From Malus domestica (Eukaryota > Streptophyta > Magnoliopsida > Rosales > Rosaceae), in assembly GCF_042453785.1 (NCBI RefSeq), contig NC_091671.1, positions 29,231,001 through 29,295,000 on the forward strand: a stretch of 64,000 bases of DNA, in the 5' to 3' direction. A model generated the notes under the pieces. It was not told the DNA's origin and ran no database searches. It saw only the letters and a list, made by a program, of their open reading frames with translations. Both the position numbers and the translations under genes were made by a program. Each line of letters begins with the position of its first letter. The stretch's first letter is position 1. Positions 22,595-34,746 of this stretch are shown here, piece after piece.

Positions 22595-24409
22595 TCAGTA
22601 ACCTGTTGGAAACTCGCACGTTCCATAACCTGCCAACAATATAAAAAAAATAAATTAGTATGCATATTACTTTCGTGTTGAGGATTCTGTGTTAGATTAA
22701 CGTTCGTAAAACAAAACCATCACCCTTTCGAGTAACAATGGATGAATTTTAGTATACACCATTAATTTGGTATGCTAAAAATTAAATCATAAATTGAATA
22801 AATTAAATCAAGAAATTTAGAGATGAAATAATAAGGGAGTGTGTTACGTACTTGGAGGTTGAGCAACAACGTAGGCAGCACCACCGAAATCGCACGTGCC
22901 GGTCCGGCGTGCTTTCTTCTGATAAAAACTATTGAAAGCGTACGAAGCGTGCGCCTCAAGCGTATTAGGATTAAAACACGTGGACCCTTCCTGAATCGAA
23001 CGGCAGTCAGCTCCTCCTTCTCCGCAAGCATAATCCAGCGCGGCCTGAAGCTTCTCCTCCCCTGCCTGCCCATTCGCCACGCACCACGTATTCCCCGCAG
23101 AGGGCGATGCTGCCGGGACCTGAACCTTGTTCTCGTTGGCCGGCGATGACTGGGCCCCACTTTGCCCAGCCACCGTAAGCGGAATATCGTAAACCTTCGT
23201 TTCGTCCGGATAAAACAGACCGTAGTTCCTCTCCGATGTGGGCCCTGTCTTCTGATCCTCGTTAAACAGAGCAAATAGATAGACGTTGAGCGGGTCGTTA
23301 GGCTTCAAGGGGGTTCCACCTCCCGTCAAAACTCTCTTCACCAAGTTTCCGTTATACGCCGCCGCATTGGCTTTCCCCGCGCCAATCTCGTTCTCGTCGC
23401 CGTTGGAGGGCCACCCGGTCTCGGTCACCACCAACTTTACGTCGCCGTATCCGACAGCCGACATGGCGGCGAAAACGGCGTCGATTTGGGCCTCGAGCAA
23501 ACTGTAGTACTTCAGCCCGTTACCCGAGTCCGGATTTCCCGGGTTGGTCCGGAACAGAGCGTAGTCGAGAGAAATCTTATCGGAGGTGGACTCGTACGCG
23601 AAAAATGGGTACGCGTTTATCATTAAATACGACGACATTTGGGTTAAAAATTCCAGTAACGGTTTGATGACGGGTTCGATTAAGTCGGGTTTGAAGACCC
23701 CGGCAGAAGGCGGGTACGAGGAATTGAGGGCACTGAGGGCGAATGGGGACGAGAGTTTGATGGAGCTGAGGTTGTACTTGACGAGGGAAGACTGTATGTT
23801 TTTAATGGCGGGGACGAGGAATTGGGTGGTGTTGTTCGGGTCGGCAAAGACCTCGTTGCCTACGGCGATGGCTTCGATTTGGGTTTTGGGGTGGTATTGG
23901 GAGATGTTGGATTGGACCCATTTGTCGGCGAATGAGGGGTCGCTGGCGGCGGAGGAGAGGAGCTCGTTGGGGAGGGCGACGACGACTCCAATGCCGGAGT
24001 TGGCGAGGGCGGTGAGGACAGCGGCGTCGGTGTCGTAGAGCTTCACTTTGTTAATGCCTTGGGATTTGAAGAGTGCCACCACCTTTTCGGGCGGTGGTAA
24101 GTTGTCCGCTATCCTGCCGTAGTTTATTCCAACAGTACCTGTTTCCGCAGAGCCAAAAACAAACCCATTAGATACAATGAGTTCAAATTTAACATCTAAG
24201 TAACTAATTAGCACAAAATGTACACAAGCTCTAACACGACATGCACAATGCATTTGAACAATCAATAAACAAGCATATCAGATAAGAATCTGGGTATATA
24301 CTATAAGCCGGTGCATGTTAGAAAATCTCATAAACGTACCAGCAGCAGCTGCAAAAGCGAAAAGTGGGAGGAGGAGAGAGAGAAAGAGAGGGAATGTGAA
24401 GGTGGCCAT
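22595..24409 (-). CDS. Secreted glucan endo-1,3-beta-glucosidase (GH17) with C-terminal X8/CBM43 domain
   Basis: Three exons on the minus strand: 24340-24409, 22852-24138 and 22595-22629, with GT-AG introns of 201 and 222 bp, giving 463 residues. Residues 1-23 are a signal peptide (MATFTFPLFLSLLLPLFAFA). The GH17 barrel runs from TVGINYGRIADNLPPP (25 on) to about 345. The acid/base Glu is in IAVGNEVF (E119) and the nucleophile in VVTETGWPS (E263). After a Ser/Pro/Ala linker the X8 domain (about 374-458) shows WCVANG, DYACGEGGADC and TCFNPNT with the paired cysteines of this glucan-binding module. It hydrolyses beta-1,3-glucan (callose) at the wall. No GPI-type hydrophobic tail is seen. The last exon encodes only YGTCEFPTGY, so a reading that ignores the second intron gives a wrong C-terminus. 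A frame running through the first intron gives a false upstream start. Confidence 0.95.
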
Positions 24410-24445
24410 GCTGATGCTCTGGTTCTGTTGAGTGTGATTGTAGGG

Positions 24446-24456
24446 TTTATTTATAG
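24446..24456 (-). promoter_or_regulatory. TATA box of the GH17 gene
   Basis: CTATAAATAAA on the minus strand, about 40-45 bp upstream of the start codon. This implies a very short leader. Confidence 0.6.
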
Positions 24457-27400
24457 AGCCAAATATTACAGGGCGGTGGGGATGGAAAAAAATGGGTATA
24501 ACCGTGCAACGGGCGGAAGCGCATATTTACACGACCGTTATTTGTTACGTATTGCTATTTGCTAATGTTGGGTGTTTAGATTTTTTAATAATTCTACTCT
24601 GGGTTGAATCATTGCTTTCTTTTTGTTTTGACCGTACACGTGGCAGTTGATTGGATCAGACGGATGGAATATTTGGCTTTTCATTGAGGGGTTGTTCGTC
24701 GGTTGACCGACTAGTCAGTGTCACGATGCGCCAGGTCCGTTGCTTGGTGCATGGAGCATGATATGGTATTATGATGTTTTAGGGGAAAATGAGTGTTAAT
24801 TCAATTATGTCCCAAATGTGAACGTTGGTTTGTCTTATATTGTATGCTTTATTTTCTTGCTTTCTAACTTAGAGAGAAAAACTTACCTAAACATTGGCTT
24901 GGCTCTAGTTTCTTACTCCCAATAAATAAGATGTTAGCAAAAGTATGTAATGTTAGGATTCACGGTACTACAAAATGGAAAAAAAAAAAACACAAAGTAG
25001 AAAGATCGACAATAAGAATTTAGTTGATTCAACAATTTGTGCCTACGACCACAGAGCATCGATCAAGCTTTCATTATATCAAAGTAATCGGTACAACAAG
25101 AACAATCTTACTAAGGCAAATACAAGGCTTGACGAATACAAGAAAGTATAATGCGCTCTCTCTAACACTCTAAATGAGTGGTATGCTTGCTTTTGGATGA
25201 TCTACAATGGTGAAATGCCACCTCTATTTGTATGTATGGATGAAACACCCCAGTGAGTCCAAGACTTAGCTCCGCTACTATAATTGGATGTCGAAAATTT
25301 CATGAGCCATCCAATTAATTAGCCTTGGAACTTCATATATTCATGCACCACATAGAGTTCTTATGTTTGATTAATGTCATTTGCAATTCCAACGTATAAA
25401 GTGAGTAAACCAACCATTACATTCCTTTGAACGTAGTATTCTACAAAACTTTATCATGAGTTGGACCCATGATATACCAAAATTTAGAATTATCATACAT
25501 ATACTACTACAAATTAACTCGTGTTAAAACTTTAATCTATATAATACAACCTAGAGCAGTAACACGTAGCAATACAACCGTCTTACATAAAAGTGTTCAG
25601 CAATTTTAGAACTCATTAATATCTCTGTGAAGTGAGCAATATGGATGGAACTCTATGTATATACCTTTATTCTATCATCAATCACTCTCATGATGAAATA
25701 TAATAATTCGGCGGCAATCGCGTCCAACATTTTGTCAAGAAAATAATGTAAGAAGATTTCTAAGGATTCTTCTTGTCAAAATAAGTGTTTGCTAATTGGT
25801 AGCAATAACTAATTTACAGGTTTTCTAATGTGGTACACCAAGTATATATGTATTATATAATTAACATATACTGTTCAGATTGTTGAGCTAATTTATTAAT
25901 GCTGATCACCATAAACCACAATCACATGTATTAGAAGAGAATTCGATCTTAATCGAGTTGTATATTAATTTTTTAAGACAGAAATGAAAAGAGACAAAAT
26001 CAAATAAGTAACTCAAAATCAAATAAAGGTTGTATTGTCACTATCAAATAAGGATAATACTTGCACCTTTTATTTGGGAATGAGCTCAATTTCCCATTTG
26101 CAACTAAAATACATTTACCGTAGAAATTTCATAGTCAAAATCATCCAATTTTTAATTTTCATATGAAGATAATTCCTACAAAGAATTATTATTCAAATTG
26201 GGAATTGTAAGTCATCTTAGTGTGTCTCAAATAAATGGATGGTGTAGGTACCAAGTAACATACTAATGGTTCACTGTCCATTTATTTAAAACATTTGGAT
26301 GATTAAACGATTTCTGATTCAAATAAAAATTTGTTACCAAGTAACATACTAATGGTTCACCATCCATTTATTTAAAAGATTTGGGTGATTAAACGATTTT
26401 CGATCAAATAAAAATTTGTACAGATTATCTTGGACTAAGAAATTGAATGTTTCTGATTAGAAAACTTCTACAACAAAAATACGTTACTTGTAAGTGGGAA
26501 ATGAGTTCATCCCCTAAGAGGGTATTCAAGTATTATTGTTAATAAACTATACAACTCAAATTTAGTGGGATAATTACTAGATATATTAAGAGCACCAACT
26601 AGAGTATAAAATTGTATAAAAATAAATTAGATATTGGCCCCTTTTAGAAATATCTTCTTACTTTATATTAAAACAATCAATTATTATACTAAGAAGCTGC
26701 TTAATTTCGTATGTATTATCTGCATGCGTACTACATATCGCATTACTTAAATATAGCCTTTGTGTGAAATGAAATCAATGAACTTATCTAGCCCATATGG
26801 ATAGGGTTGAGAGATTGGAGAACAACAAAGTCATCAATTACAACGACTAGTTGGTTTGAAAAGGAATAAAGAACGCGGCTGGCTAGCCACTCTGTTGACC
26901 CTTTGTGTTCTTAACAAGTCTCTCATAGTCACCATTCATTTGCGACTATGCCAGACATATCAATCACTTCTACCCCCAAGTAATTGAGGATATACTCTGA
27001 ATCTAAATCTCTCAGAAACAAAGAGTGATTTGCCTGCTGCTTGATTGGCTATCCCAAAGCTAATTCGAAAAACGTGGGCTATTCCCAGAGTGCATCTCTC
27101 ATTTCTCTAGACCACGTGATCAAAGGTTACATGCTGGGAGCGACAGAAAGAGGGAGATATAAATCGGAATGCATACACAAATCTCTTAACATCTTTTGGA
27201 TAAACATGTTCTCTGATGAAATATTGTTGAACGAAAAAGCTACAAATGGGCCGTGTAGGTTTGGTTTTGTGGTGATTGCTAGGATTCTCTTTTCTCCGAG
27301 AGAAGATTGGCACTAAATGCATTTAGACCAGAACAAAAAGGCTAACCTCGCATAATCAATTATTTAACCATTACCAAAAAAACAAAAAACAAAAAACTTT

Positions 27401-28123
27401 TGATATTGTACAAGTGTGCTACCTGTTTCTCCCAAGGTGAGAAATGTATATTGCAACTCTAAATCTTTCCTGCCCCCATTGATTAAGAAAGGAAAAACCA
27501 AAAGTGCTAGTTTGAAAACAACGCGCGAAGAGGTCAACCCATTCCCATGATATGTACATATACATTTGGTTTTCTTACTGAAAACGTTACAAGTAGGTGG
27601 TTTAGTTGGGAATATGGTAGTTTACTTGTTCATCTAGGAAAGGGGAGACAAATGTGACTCCATTATTTTGACTTGCAACCAATCCTCATTAGGTAGGGCA
27701 GTAAACAGTGAATAGGCAGGTGGCATGGACTATTGTTTAGTCCCAACATTCATGAATCTAGATCTTAAATAATTATTCAATTATCAACAATTAAGTCATA
27801 TGATTTATAAAATTTAGTTTAAAAATATAGTATTCCTAACATTAATTACCCTTTTGTTAATTATGTGGACTTATACACTATACACGTAATGTGGTTGGAA
27901 ATAATTAATCTTTATATTAATTGGGATGATTAATTAATTGATTAATTTATAGATTAATTGGGAATTTTATTACAATTTGTCGGCTGCATGCAGGATGTTT
28001 CGTTGGGACATATCTTTCCTTCTCCGTTAAGAATTCGTTGGAGATGATTCAATTTCAACGAGCGATGACTATTTTGTTGGTTATTTCGTATGGCTTGTTG
28101 CGTCTTGGTATTTGGACAAGGCC
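24457..28123. other. Intergenic region
   Basis: AT-rich, no recognised gene in 3.7 kb. It contains the tandem duplication at 26250-26420. An open frame at 27041-27316 (91 codons) resembles nothing I know and has no supporting context. The part nearest 24460 is the GH17 promoter. Confidence 0.4.
26250..26420. repeat. Tandem duplication of an 86-bp unit
   Basis: The unit beginning ACCAAGTAACATACTAATGG occurs at 26250 and again at 26336 with few changes, both followed by a short stretch containing 'caaataaaaatttgt'. Confidence 0.75.
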
Positions 28124-28362
28124 TGGGCTTTGGGAGGCAGATTGTCTGCCCTCGTTTTTGGGTGCTCTTCCCATCTTTTCTTATTTGTGCGGTTACGATT
28201 AAGTTACGTCAGCATTTTATGTTCTTATTGTTTTTTGTCTTATTATCTCTATAACAAAATTAATATAAAATGTTGACGTGGTTTAACCATGACCGTACAA
28301 AATAAAAAGGGATGAGAAGGGCATCCAAATAGGAGGGCAGACGATCTGCCTCCTGGGCTTTG
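28124..28362. mobile_element. Mutator-type MITE with perfect 9-bp target duplication
   Basis: The element 28133-28353 (221 bp) starts GGAGGCAGATTGTCTGCCCTC and its right half is the imperfect inverted copy for about 100 bp. TGGGCTTTG flanks it on both sides (28124-28132, 28354-28362). A 9-bp duplication with long TIRs is the signature of Mutator-like elements. A degenerate relative lies near 13755-13940. Confidence 0.85.
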
Positions 28363-28661
28363 AAACCCTAGGAAACAAGAGTACAATTGTGGATATATTT
28401 TAATATTTTTTGAGCAAGATCTTTTATTCTATGATCTATCGACGTCTAGTTGTTTGGCCTCATGACATTTTATTGTAGTTTTATGTTTTTTTTTCTTTCT
28501 CAATCTTAATGCTCATTTGTTAACTAATACTAGCAATTGTACATATGCTATGCATGTGTTTATTAAAATTTTGAAAATAAAATTTAAAGAAAATATAAAA
28601 TGGTCGCTAAAACTTTTTGCTGACAACCTTCAAATGATTCTTTGTCATTGAAGATGTTGTT
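28363..28661. other. Short spacer
   Basis: AT-rich sequence between the Mutator MITE and the large LTR, including the first copy of its 5-bp target duplication (28657-28661). Nothing recognised. Confidence 0.4.
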
Positions 28662-29892
28662 TGTAACAACTCGTCCTTAATTTTTTGATTTTAATATTTT
28701 TAAAGGAGTGAATTGATAAAAATGTCCCTAGAGGCGAGATTGTTGACTTTCATCTACCGTCATTTAGTGACGTGTGCGAGCTACTATTTTATCATATTCT
28801 CGATGTACTCACCGGTACGAACACGTATGTGTAAGCGGAATCGAAATCGGAGCTATGGTTAAAATTTTATGAAACTACGAATGTGAAGGGCGTTTTAGTA
28901 ATTTCATGTTTTCAAGATATTTTCTGTTTTGTCTTTTATGGCTTTGTTTTGTGAGCTAGTGGGTCCCCCACTACTCCTCCCCTCACTTCCGTGTCTCCTT
29001 TATTTCTGGAGCACTATCTCTCCCTCATTTCAAACTCTCTCCATTTTCTCTCTCTCTCTCTCGTCTAACTCTCTCTTTCTTTCTTCAATCTCTTTATGTA
29101 AACACAAAGATCACCCGTCATCACCACAACTCATCCGGTGAGCTTCATTCAACCGCCACCTAAATACTACTACCATGTCATCCTTCCCAAAACTCAAAAA
29201 CAAAGGGATCGAACTCCCTCACTCTTTCATCTCAAACTATATCTCTCTCCTTTCAGTAAGACATCACCGACGCCACCACCTTGCCTCGTCATCTTCGGTA
29301 AGTTGCACCACCCAACCCAAACATGCACCATCGTTTGACCCTCGGCGTCTCAAACCCAGGCCAAGACCATGGAGTCTAAACGTCTCGACGTAGCCACTGT
29401 TCATTATCTTCCCACATGGATTCTAGGCGAACCCTCAAGATTTCTGTGCAGGGTAAGCCTCGAAACCGTTGTAGGTTGTCCTAAATCACAGTTTCATACT
29501 GTTTCTAGCCTCATTACAACGTTTGACATAGAGAAACAACTCAAGAAGCTTTTACCCAGTTTTCGGCAAAGGATCTGGCAGCTTTCGAGCCATTTTCCGG
29601 CCAACTCCGACCACGGCTACCCACAGGATATATATATTCCTTTTCCTTGTTTCCCCATCTTAAAAAACATATATTATGCGTTGGTTTTAGTTGAATTTTG
29701 AAGCTGATCGGAGCCGTGGAAGTTTCCCAGCCAAATCCCTAGTTTCCGGCATTTGCAACGGCAATCGGAAAAAAAAAAGAAGGGGCCAACCCAGATTTGT
29801 GGGCGAGATTCGATCTGGTCCAAACCCGGATACGACCTGAATCCATTTCATATTTGGAGGGAATATTCCTTTGGAATCTTCTGTTAACCTTT

Positions 29893-29950
29893 CAGTTAAC
29901 TTTAACAGAATATTCCATCTAAAAATGGAATATTCTGTTAAAGTTAATTG
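29893..29950. repeat. Near-perfect 26-bp hairpin inside the LTR
   Basis: The arm CAGTTAACTTTAACAGAATA... (29893-29918) pairs with 29925-29950 with one mismatch around a 6-nt loop. Confidence 0.75.
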
Positions 29951-29992
29951 TTCACCGTTAGTTGACTTTTTTGAAATTTTCTCAGAAACCCT

Positions 29993-31855
29993 TGTTGGAA
30001 GTATGCCCACAAAGCCACTCATTTGATGTAATAGCTTTTGGAATACTTATTGTATTAAACTTTTATATGTTTAATGAAGGGCAAAGCTTATTGTTAATCA
30101 CTATTTATTGTATCATGTGTTTAAGCAATAAGGGAATCCAAGGAATGTATTTGATCTAAGAGATAAGTGATTTAAGTAAGTTAGATTATCGAGACATTTC
30201 TCTTATGTTCATTCCTAAAACGTTCCTAGCCATAGGATTGCCAATTGGGCATTGAAAATCCGCTAAGGTTAGTATGTGTTATGTCGACTCAAGCGCGAGT
30301 ATGACTAGTCTCAAGTCATTTAGTGTTGGACACTAAGGCAAACACATAGGTGCTCAAAAGAGTGATCGAGTACACTGAACAACGATCAAAAGAGAGTTCG
30401 AACATACATGTCATGTAAGAACTCGAGAGTTGCAATATGCAAAGTAGTCCTTTGACCTGAGGCATCATAGATGTCTAATGGTTAGGTCCTTGATCTTTGA
30501 TCATGTCAAAGGCATTCCATTGAAGTGTCCACGGCATTGTTGTGGTCAAGCTACCTAGTCAGGTAGGCATATGAATGCACAACAAGGAATCTCTAACCTT
30601 CCATGGTGGAAGGAGAATACTCTAAGATATGATTTGAGAGTCTTTGGCCAAAACATATGAATATGACTAAGGAAGTTTGTTCCAGATCATATTCAATTGA
30701 ATCATATAGATAAGTATCACATTGGATAGTAGACATGAAACAAACTATCACTTAAACAATGTGATTAAGAGTATTGTATTAGAGAAGGACCGTATTGCAT
30801 TGTAGTTGTAACTGGATAGGTTCTCCAACCACTTCTACTTAGCTTGGGTAACCATGATATGCTGCTAGGTGTCACTCATGGTTTGTGGAAGCCCTAAAGA
30901 TTAGCAAACACTAATTTTAAGGGAGAATTGAAATGTGGTTTCAATTCACAATCGATCGTTAAGAGTAACAATCGCCCACTACCTCGTTAAATGGAACCTA
31001 ATGGATCGTACACCGAGTAAGGATGTTGGTGAAGAAATTATATGAAATGGATAAGCAATTAAATGGTTTAATTGAAGAATGGTCAAGGTTAATTAATTAG
31101 TTAATTAATTATACGAAATGTTCATATTGGGCTTATATGTTGGTTTTGGGTTTCGGGGCCCAAAAGCGTTTTGGTCCACAAGGCCCATTATGTTTAAGTT
31201 GTATGACAACTAAAACAAAATGGGCAATTAGCCCAATCAATTTGATATGGCCGGCCATTAGGGTGAGTATTATCAAACTTGGATTAATTACAAGTTTGCC
31301 ACTCACAAGTGATGAAGTATAAATTCAACTTTATAGCTTTATTTTCTTTTAGGGTTTTTCTTGGTGAAATGAGGTGAAACATTTTCTCTCATTCTCTCTA
31401 AAGAGGCCGGCCACCCAGGGAAGAAATAGCTAGCAATCTCTTCTTCCCTAAGTCATCCATTTCATCTTCACATCACATCCTTGGTGAAGAGACTTAGAGA
31501 CATCAAGCTTTTGATGTTTTGGAGAACAAATCTTCAAATCCTCAAAGAAGCAAAGGAGCACTAAAAGGAGGAAAATCACAAGGAAGATCCAAGAAGCAAG
31601 GAGGTGACTTGAAGGCCCTTCACTTGGGTGAATCCCTTGTGTAATCAAGGATGAGCTTCAAGGGTAAAGAAACTCTAAATCTTTCCTTCTCTTTAATGTT
31701 GTTAAAGAGTTTATTGGTTCACCATATACTAGGCTTTGAAAGTCATGGGTTTTATGAATTGTTTTTTAATGCATGCCTACTTTAATGTGTTAATAGTTTG
31801 CATATGTATTCAAATGTTCTTACTTGTTCTTAGTTAGGACAAAATTTTTCCTTCA
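29993..31855. mobile_element. Nested solo LTR (1.86 kb)
   Basis: TGTTGGAAGTATGCCC...CCTTCA flanked by a perfect 5-bp duplication ACCCT (29988-29992 and 31856-31860). There are no internal domains and no internal direct repeat of its ends, so it is a solo LTR left by recombination. The family was not identified. It sits inside the LTR at 28662-33758 and so is younger. Confidence 0.8.
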
Positions 31856-32198
31856 ACCCTCCTAGGCTAATTTTGACTTCCCGAATCCGTTTTGACATCT
31901 ATTTAGTGAAATTCTGAACATTTAACATAGTTGACGACTTGGCATCTCGGTTGACTTTTTTATTGACCGTTGGTTTTTACAAAATTTACCTAGAACCATT
32001 CTTAGCGTATTTCGACGCGTTTATTTCGAATTTGTTGCCTGTTTCTCCAAATTTAATCGTTTTAGTTGAGTTTTACTAACGGGTCATAATATTATGCTTA
32101 GGTGCGATTACTATCAGAGACTTCGGCTTTTCTAGTTCGAAGGGCTGCGACTTCGCAAGTAACTGTGAGTGAGTCTTCTTTTTTATATAGTATATATA

Positions 32199-32719
32199 AA
32201 CATTCTAAAAAATGTCCTAGGTGGCTTCCTAGGCAGTAGGCAGTGGTAACCCGAGGCGTTTTCTTGCAAATCGGTTGGAAAAATCACCTGGGCTTTAGGC
32301 GGCTAGGCGGTTTTTTTTTTTTGAAATTAAAAAATAAGAAAAATCCTATCTACATTACTATATTTCCTTATTTTCCTCCTATTTTGCATTTTATGTGGTT
32401 TTAAATTGTGAACTTATTGTACATGTGTCATCCTACAATACTCACTATGATTATGTGGTATATATGCTTAATGTGTTTTTAAATTTTGGACTTGTTGGAT
32501 ATTTTTTTTGCATTTTATTATTCTTTTATTATCTTATCCATGGATTTCATACAAGTATAATTTTTTGTAAGTGTTAATATGCACTTATTTACAAGATATA
32601 CATGAAATTTACCTAAATCCACCTAGGCCACCTAGGCGCCCGCCTAGACCCTGCCTAGCCGCCGAGGTGCTAGGTGCTAGCCCGCCACCCGACTAGCACC
32701 TAACGTTTTTTAGAACATT
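32199..32719. mobile_element. Nested MITE with CTAAAAAA termini
   Basis: The element 32205-32713 (509 bp) starts CTAAAAAATGTCCTAGGTGG and ends with the complement of CTAAAAAACGTTAGGTGC. AACATT flanks both sides. The ends are rich in CCTAGGCGG-like phrases. A 3'-end fragment of a relative lies at about 38165-38255. The superfamily is uncertain because the 6-bp duplication fits none of the common classes cleanly. Confidence 0.7.
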
Positions 32720-33763
32720 GGTATATATATAATTTTTAGTTTCCATTTATATATTTCATAAGGAATTTACTACGATACGTCTAGATTAACTTAATTGTTA
32801 TAAGATTTAGCACACTGATAGAAATTATGAAATTATGCTACGTCCTAAGGGATGGACAGGTATGCGTATTATTATTAATGTCTTAATTATATGTATGGTT
32901 GTGAATAGTATTATGGTGACGTGATTTATCGATTTACCGATTTATGATTTTATTTACTTTTTCTGCTCATCGTATGCTACACTGGTGTCAGTACTCGCTC
33001 GAGTCAGAGCTATGCTTCACGTATATGTTCACATCGCACCGCACTCTCACTTTGGCCATTGTAGGTGCCAGTCATGTCCTAGATTGCTATAGGCAATTAG
33101 GAATTGTATGTGATGCGCATAGCGCCAGTCTTCATGTGATTGTAGTACTAGAGTGTAAATCATTATTACATCCAATCTTGTTTATGTCAGAATATATTTG
33201 CATGAACTCGTGTGTTAGCATATGTCTATTTATGTTTTTATGTGAGATTATGTGATCATCGGACGTTAGATGGTTATTTATGAAATATTGTGACGTATTG
33301 AATTCTGGAGATATTGTAGGTTATGGTAAGTATTTTCATACTATACGTAGTATGTATATTTTGGAAACTATACTTGTTTTTACGGTGATGGGTTATTACA
33401 TTTTGAAAAGATTTCTACAAAACTTATTTTCAAGACCACTCACCTTTGTTTTTCGCCCCTTCAGGATTTAGTGGCAGTATTTGTGTCAACAAGGATTTCT
33501 GGCAAACGCTGATATCGGAGACTACTCCCGATGGTATAATTCTTATTCTAATTTTACTATATTTTACTTATGCTCTGACATCATGTGTGAAATAAGTTCA
33601 TTCTCGCTCACAAGCGCACTCTTACATTTAAGCACTTTTAGGTTTAAATTTATTCATATTTTCCACATCACTACATTTTATGGCTTCGTCACATTCGGGT
33701 GTCGACCAACACAGCTTGATTCAGAGTCCAAGTGGACATTTGGGGTTAGGGTGCATCATTGTT

Positions 33764-34746
33764 CATATTTTTAGCCATTGTTTCTCATATTTTTAGTTAT
33801 TTCATTTAGTTTTGTTGACATAGTTAGTTTAGTTTTTTCACCCTCTATTGGTTAACAAAAATCATTTTGTTAATAGATTATTTAAATAATAAAACATAAA
33901 GAGATACAAACAAGTTAATGCAGTTAGTTGAGTTGGTAGACATTGTTTCTAATTTTTTATTGAATATATAAGCCACCACCAATCAAGGTAATTGGAAGTA
34001 AAAATTTTCGATGATTGAAAATTTTTCTAATTTTTTATTGAACATTTTTCGGCAAGTATTTCGGCGCTTATGATGTGTGGGCTTTGGGTCATAACCAATA
34101 AAGGTGACCGGAGGTAAAAAATTTCAGAATCTCTGCAGCTAAAAAAATTCGTCGAAGATTTTGGCGGCAGAACACTTTCCAGCTAGTATTTCGACGCTTA
34201 TGTTGTGTGGGCTTTGGGTCATGTGGTACAATTGTAAATGTAAAATGTTTACAGTTGTCTTGACCCATAAAGTGTGGCTTAATCCAAATAAAAGGATTAG
34301 GTTTGGTACTTTTCCTTAAAGTTGATATTTTCCCTTAAAATCTATATCTTAGTTGAGGTCGAGAGAGTCGAGACTGATGTGAAGTAAATAGGTGTTGAGC
34401 GAGAAAGATGATATCATTTCAACGGTTGAGATTAAATTTCAATCGATCTTGATGGCTGTAACAATTTATAATCTTATAAATTATATGTATAATTAAATTT
34501 ATGCATCATAAAAGTTAAATCGATTTGGTACAATCTTACCGAATAAACACGTATTTTATACCGATTCATATACCGAAAGTTTTGGTATCTGTTTCATTTT
34601 GGGTACTGAATGGTTCAGTATTTTCCATTCAGGTACCGAATGATTCGGTATTTTCGGTTCAATATATTTTATGTTGGGCTTCTGTACAGGTCCGGTCGAT
34701 TTCGATATTTTTGGTATTTTTTTCTACCCCTGCGTACAAGGATGTT
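33764..34746. repeat. Spacer with a tandem duplication of about 125 bp
   Basis: Segments 33970-34092 and 34092-34222 are diverged copies. Both end in AGTATTTCGNCGCTTATGNTG followed by TGTGGGCTTTGGGTCAT. Farther on, 34600-34720 repeats short phrases such as 'gattcggtattttc'. No gene recognised. Confidence 0.55.

Larger units (their letters stand above)
28662..33758 (+). mobile_element. Large solo LTR carrying two nested insertions
   Basis: Begins TGTAACAACTCGTCC and ends GGGTGCATCA, flanked by a perfect TTGTT duplication (28657-28661 and 33759-33763). Removing the nested solo LTR (29993-31855) and the nested MITE (32205-32713) leaves about 2.7 kb. No gag, pol or second LTR was found inside, so it is best read as a solo LTR or a non-autonomous element of a long-LTR family. 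CT-rich stretches near 29040-29100 may be its leader. Its last 270 bp match the solo LTR at 18872-20379 in inverted orientation. Confidence 0.72.

Noticed and set aside
22841..24038. Plus-strand open frames opposite the GH17 gene
   Set aside because: They are antisense shadows of the GC-rich coding exon and resemble no protein.
27041..27316. 91-codon open frame
   Set aside because: Overlaps an opposite-strand frame of similar length, no family similarity recognised, AT-rich spacer.
29369..29701. 110-codon frame within the large LTR
   Set aside because: Lies in LTR sequence next to a nested solo LTR and has no recognisable domain.
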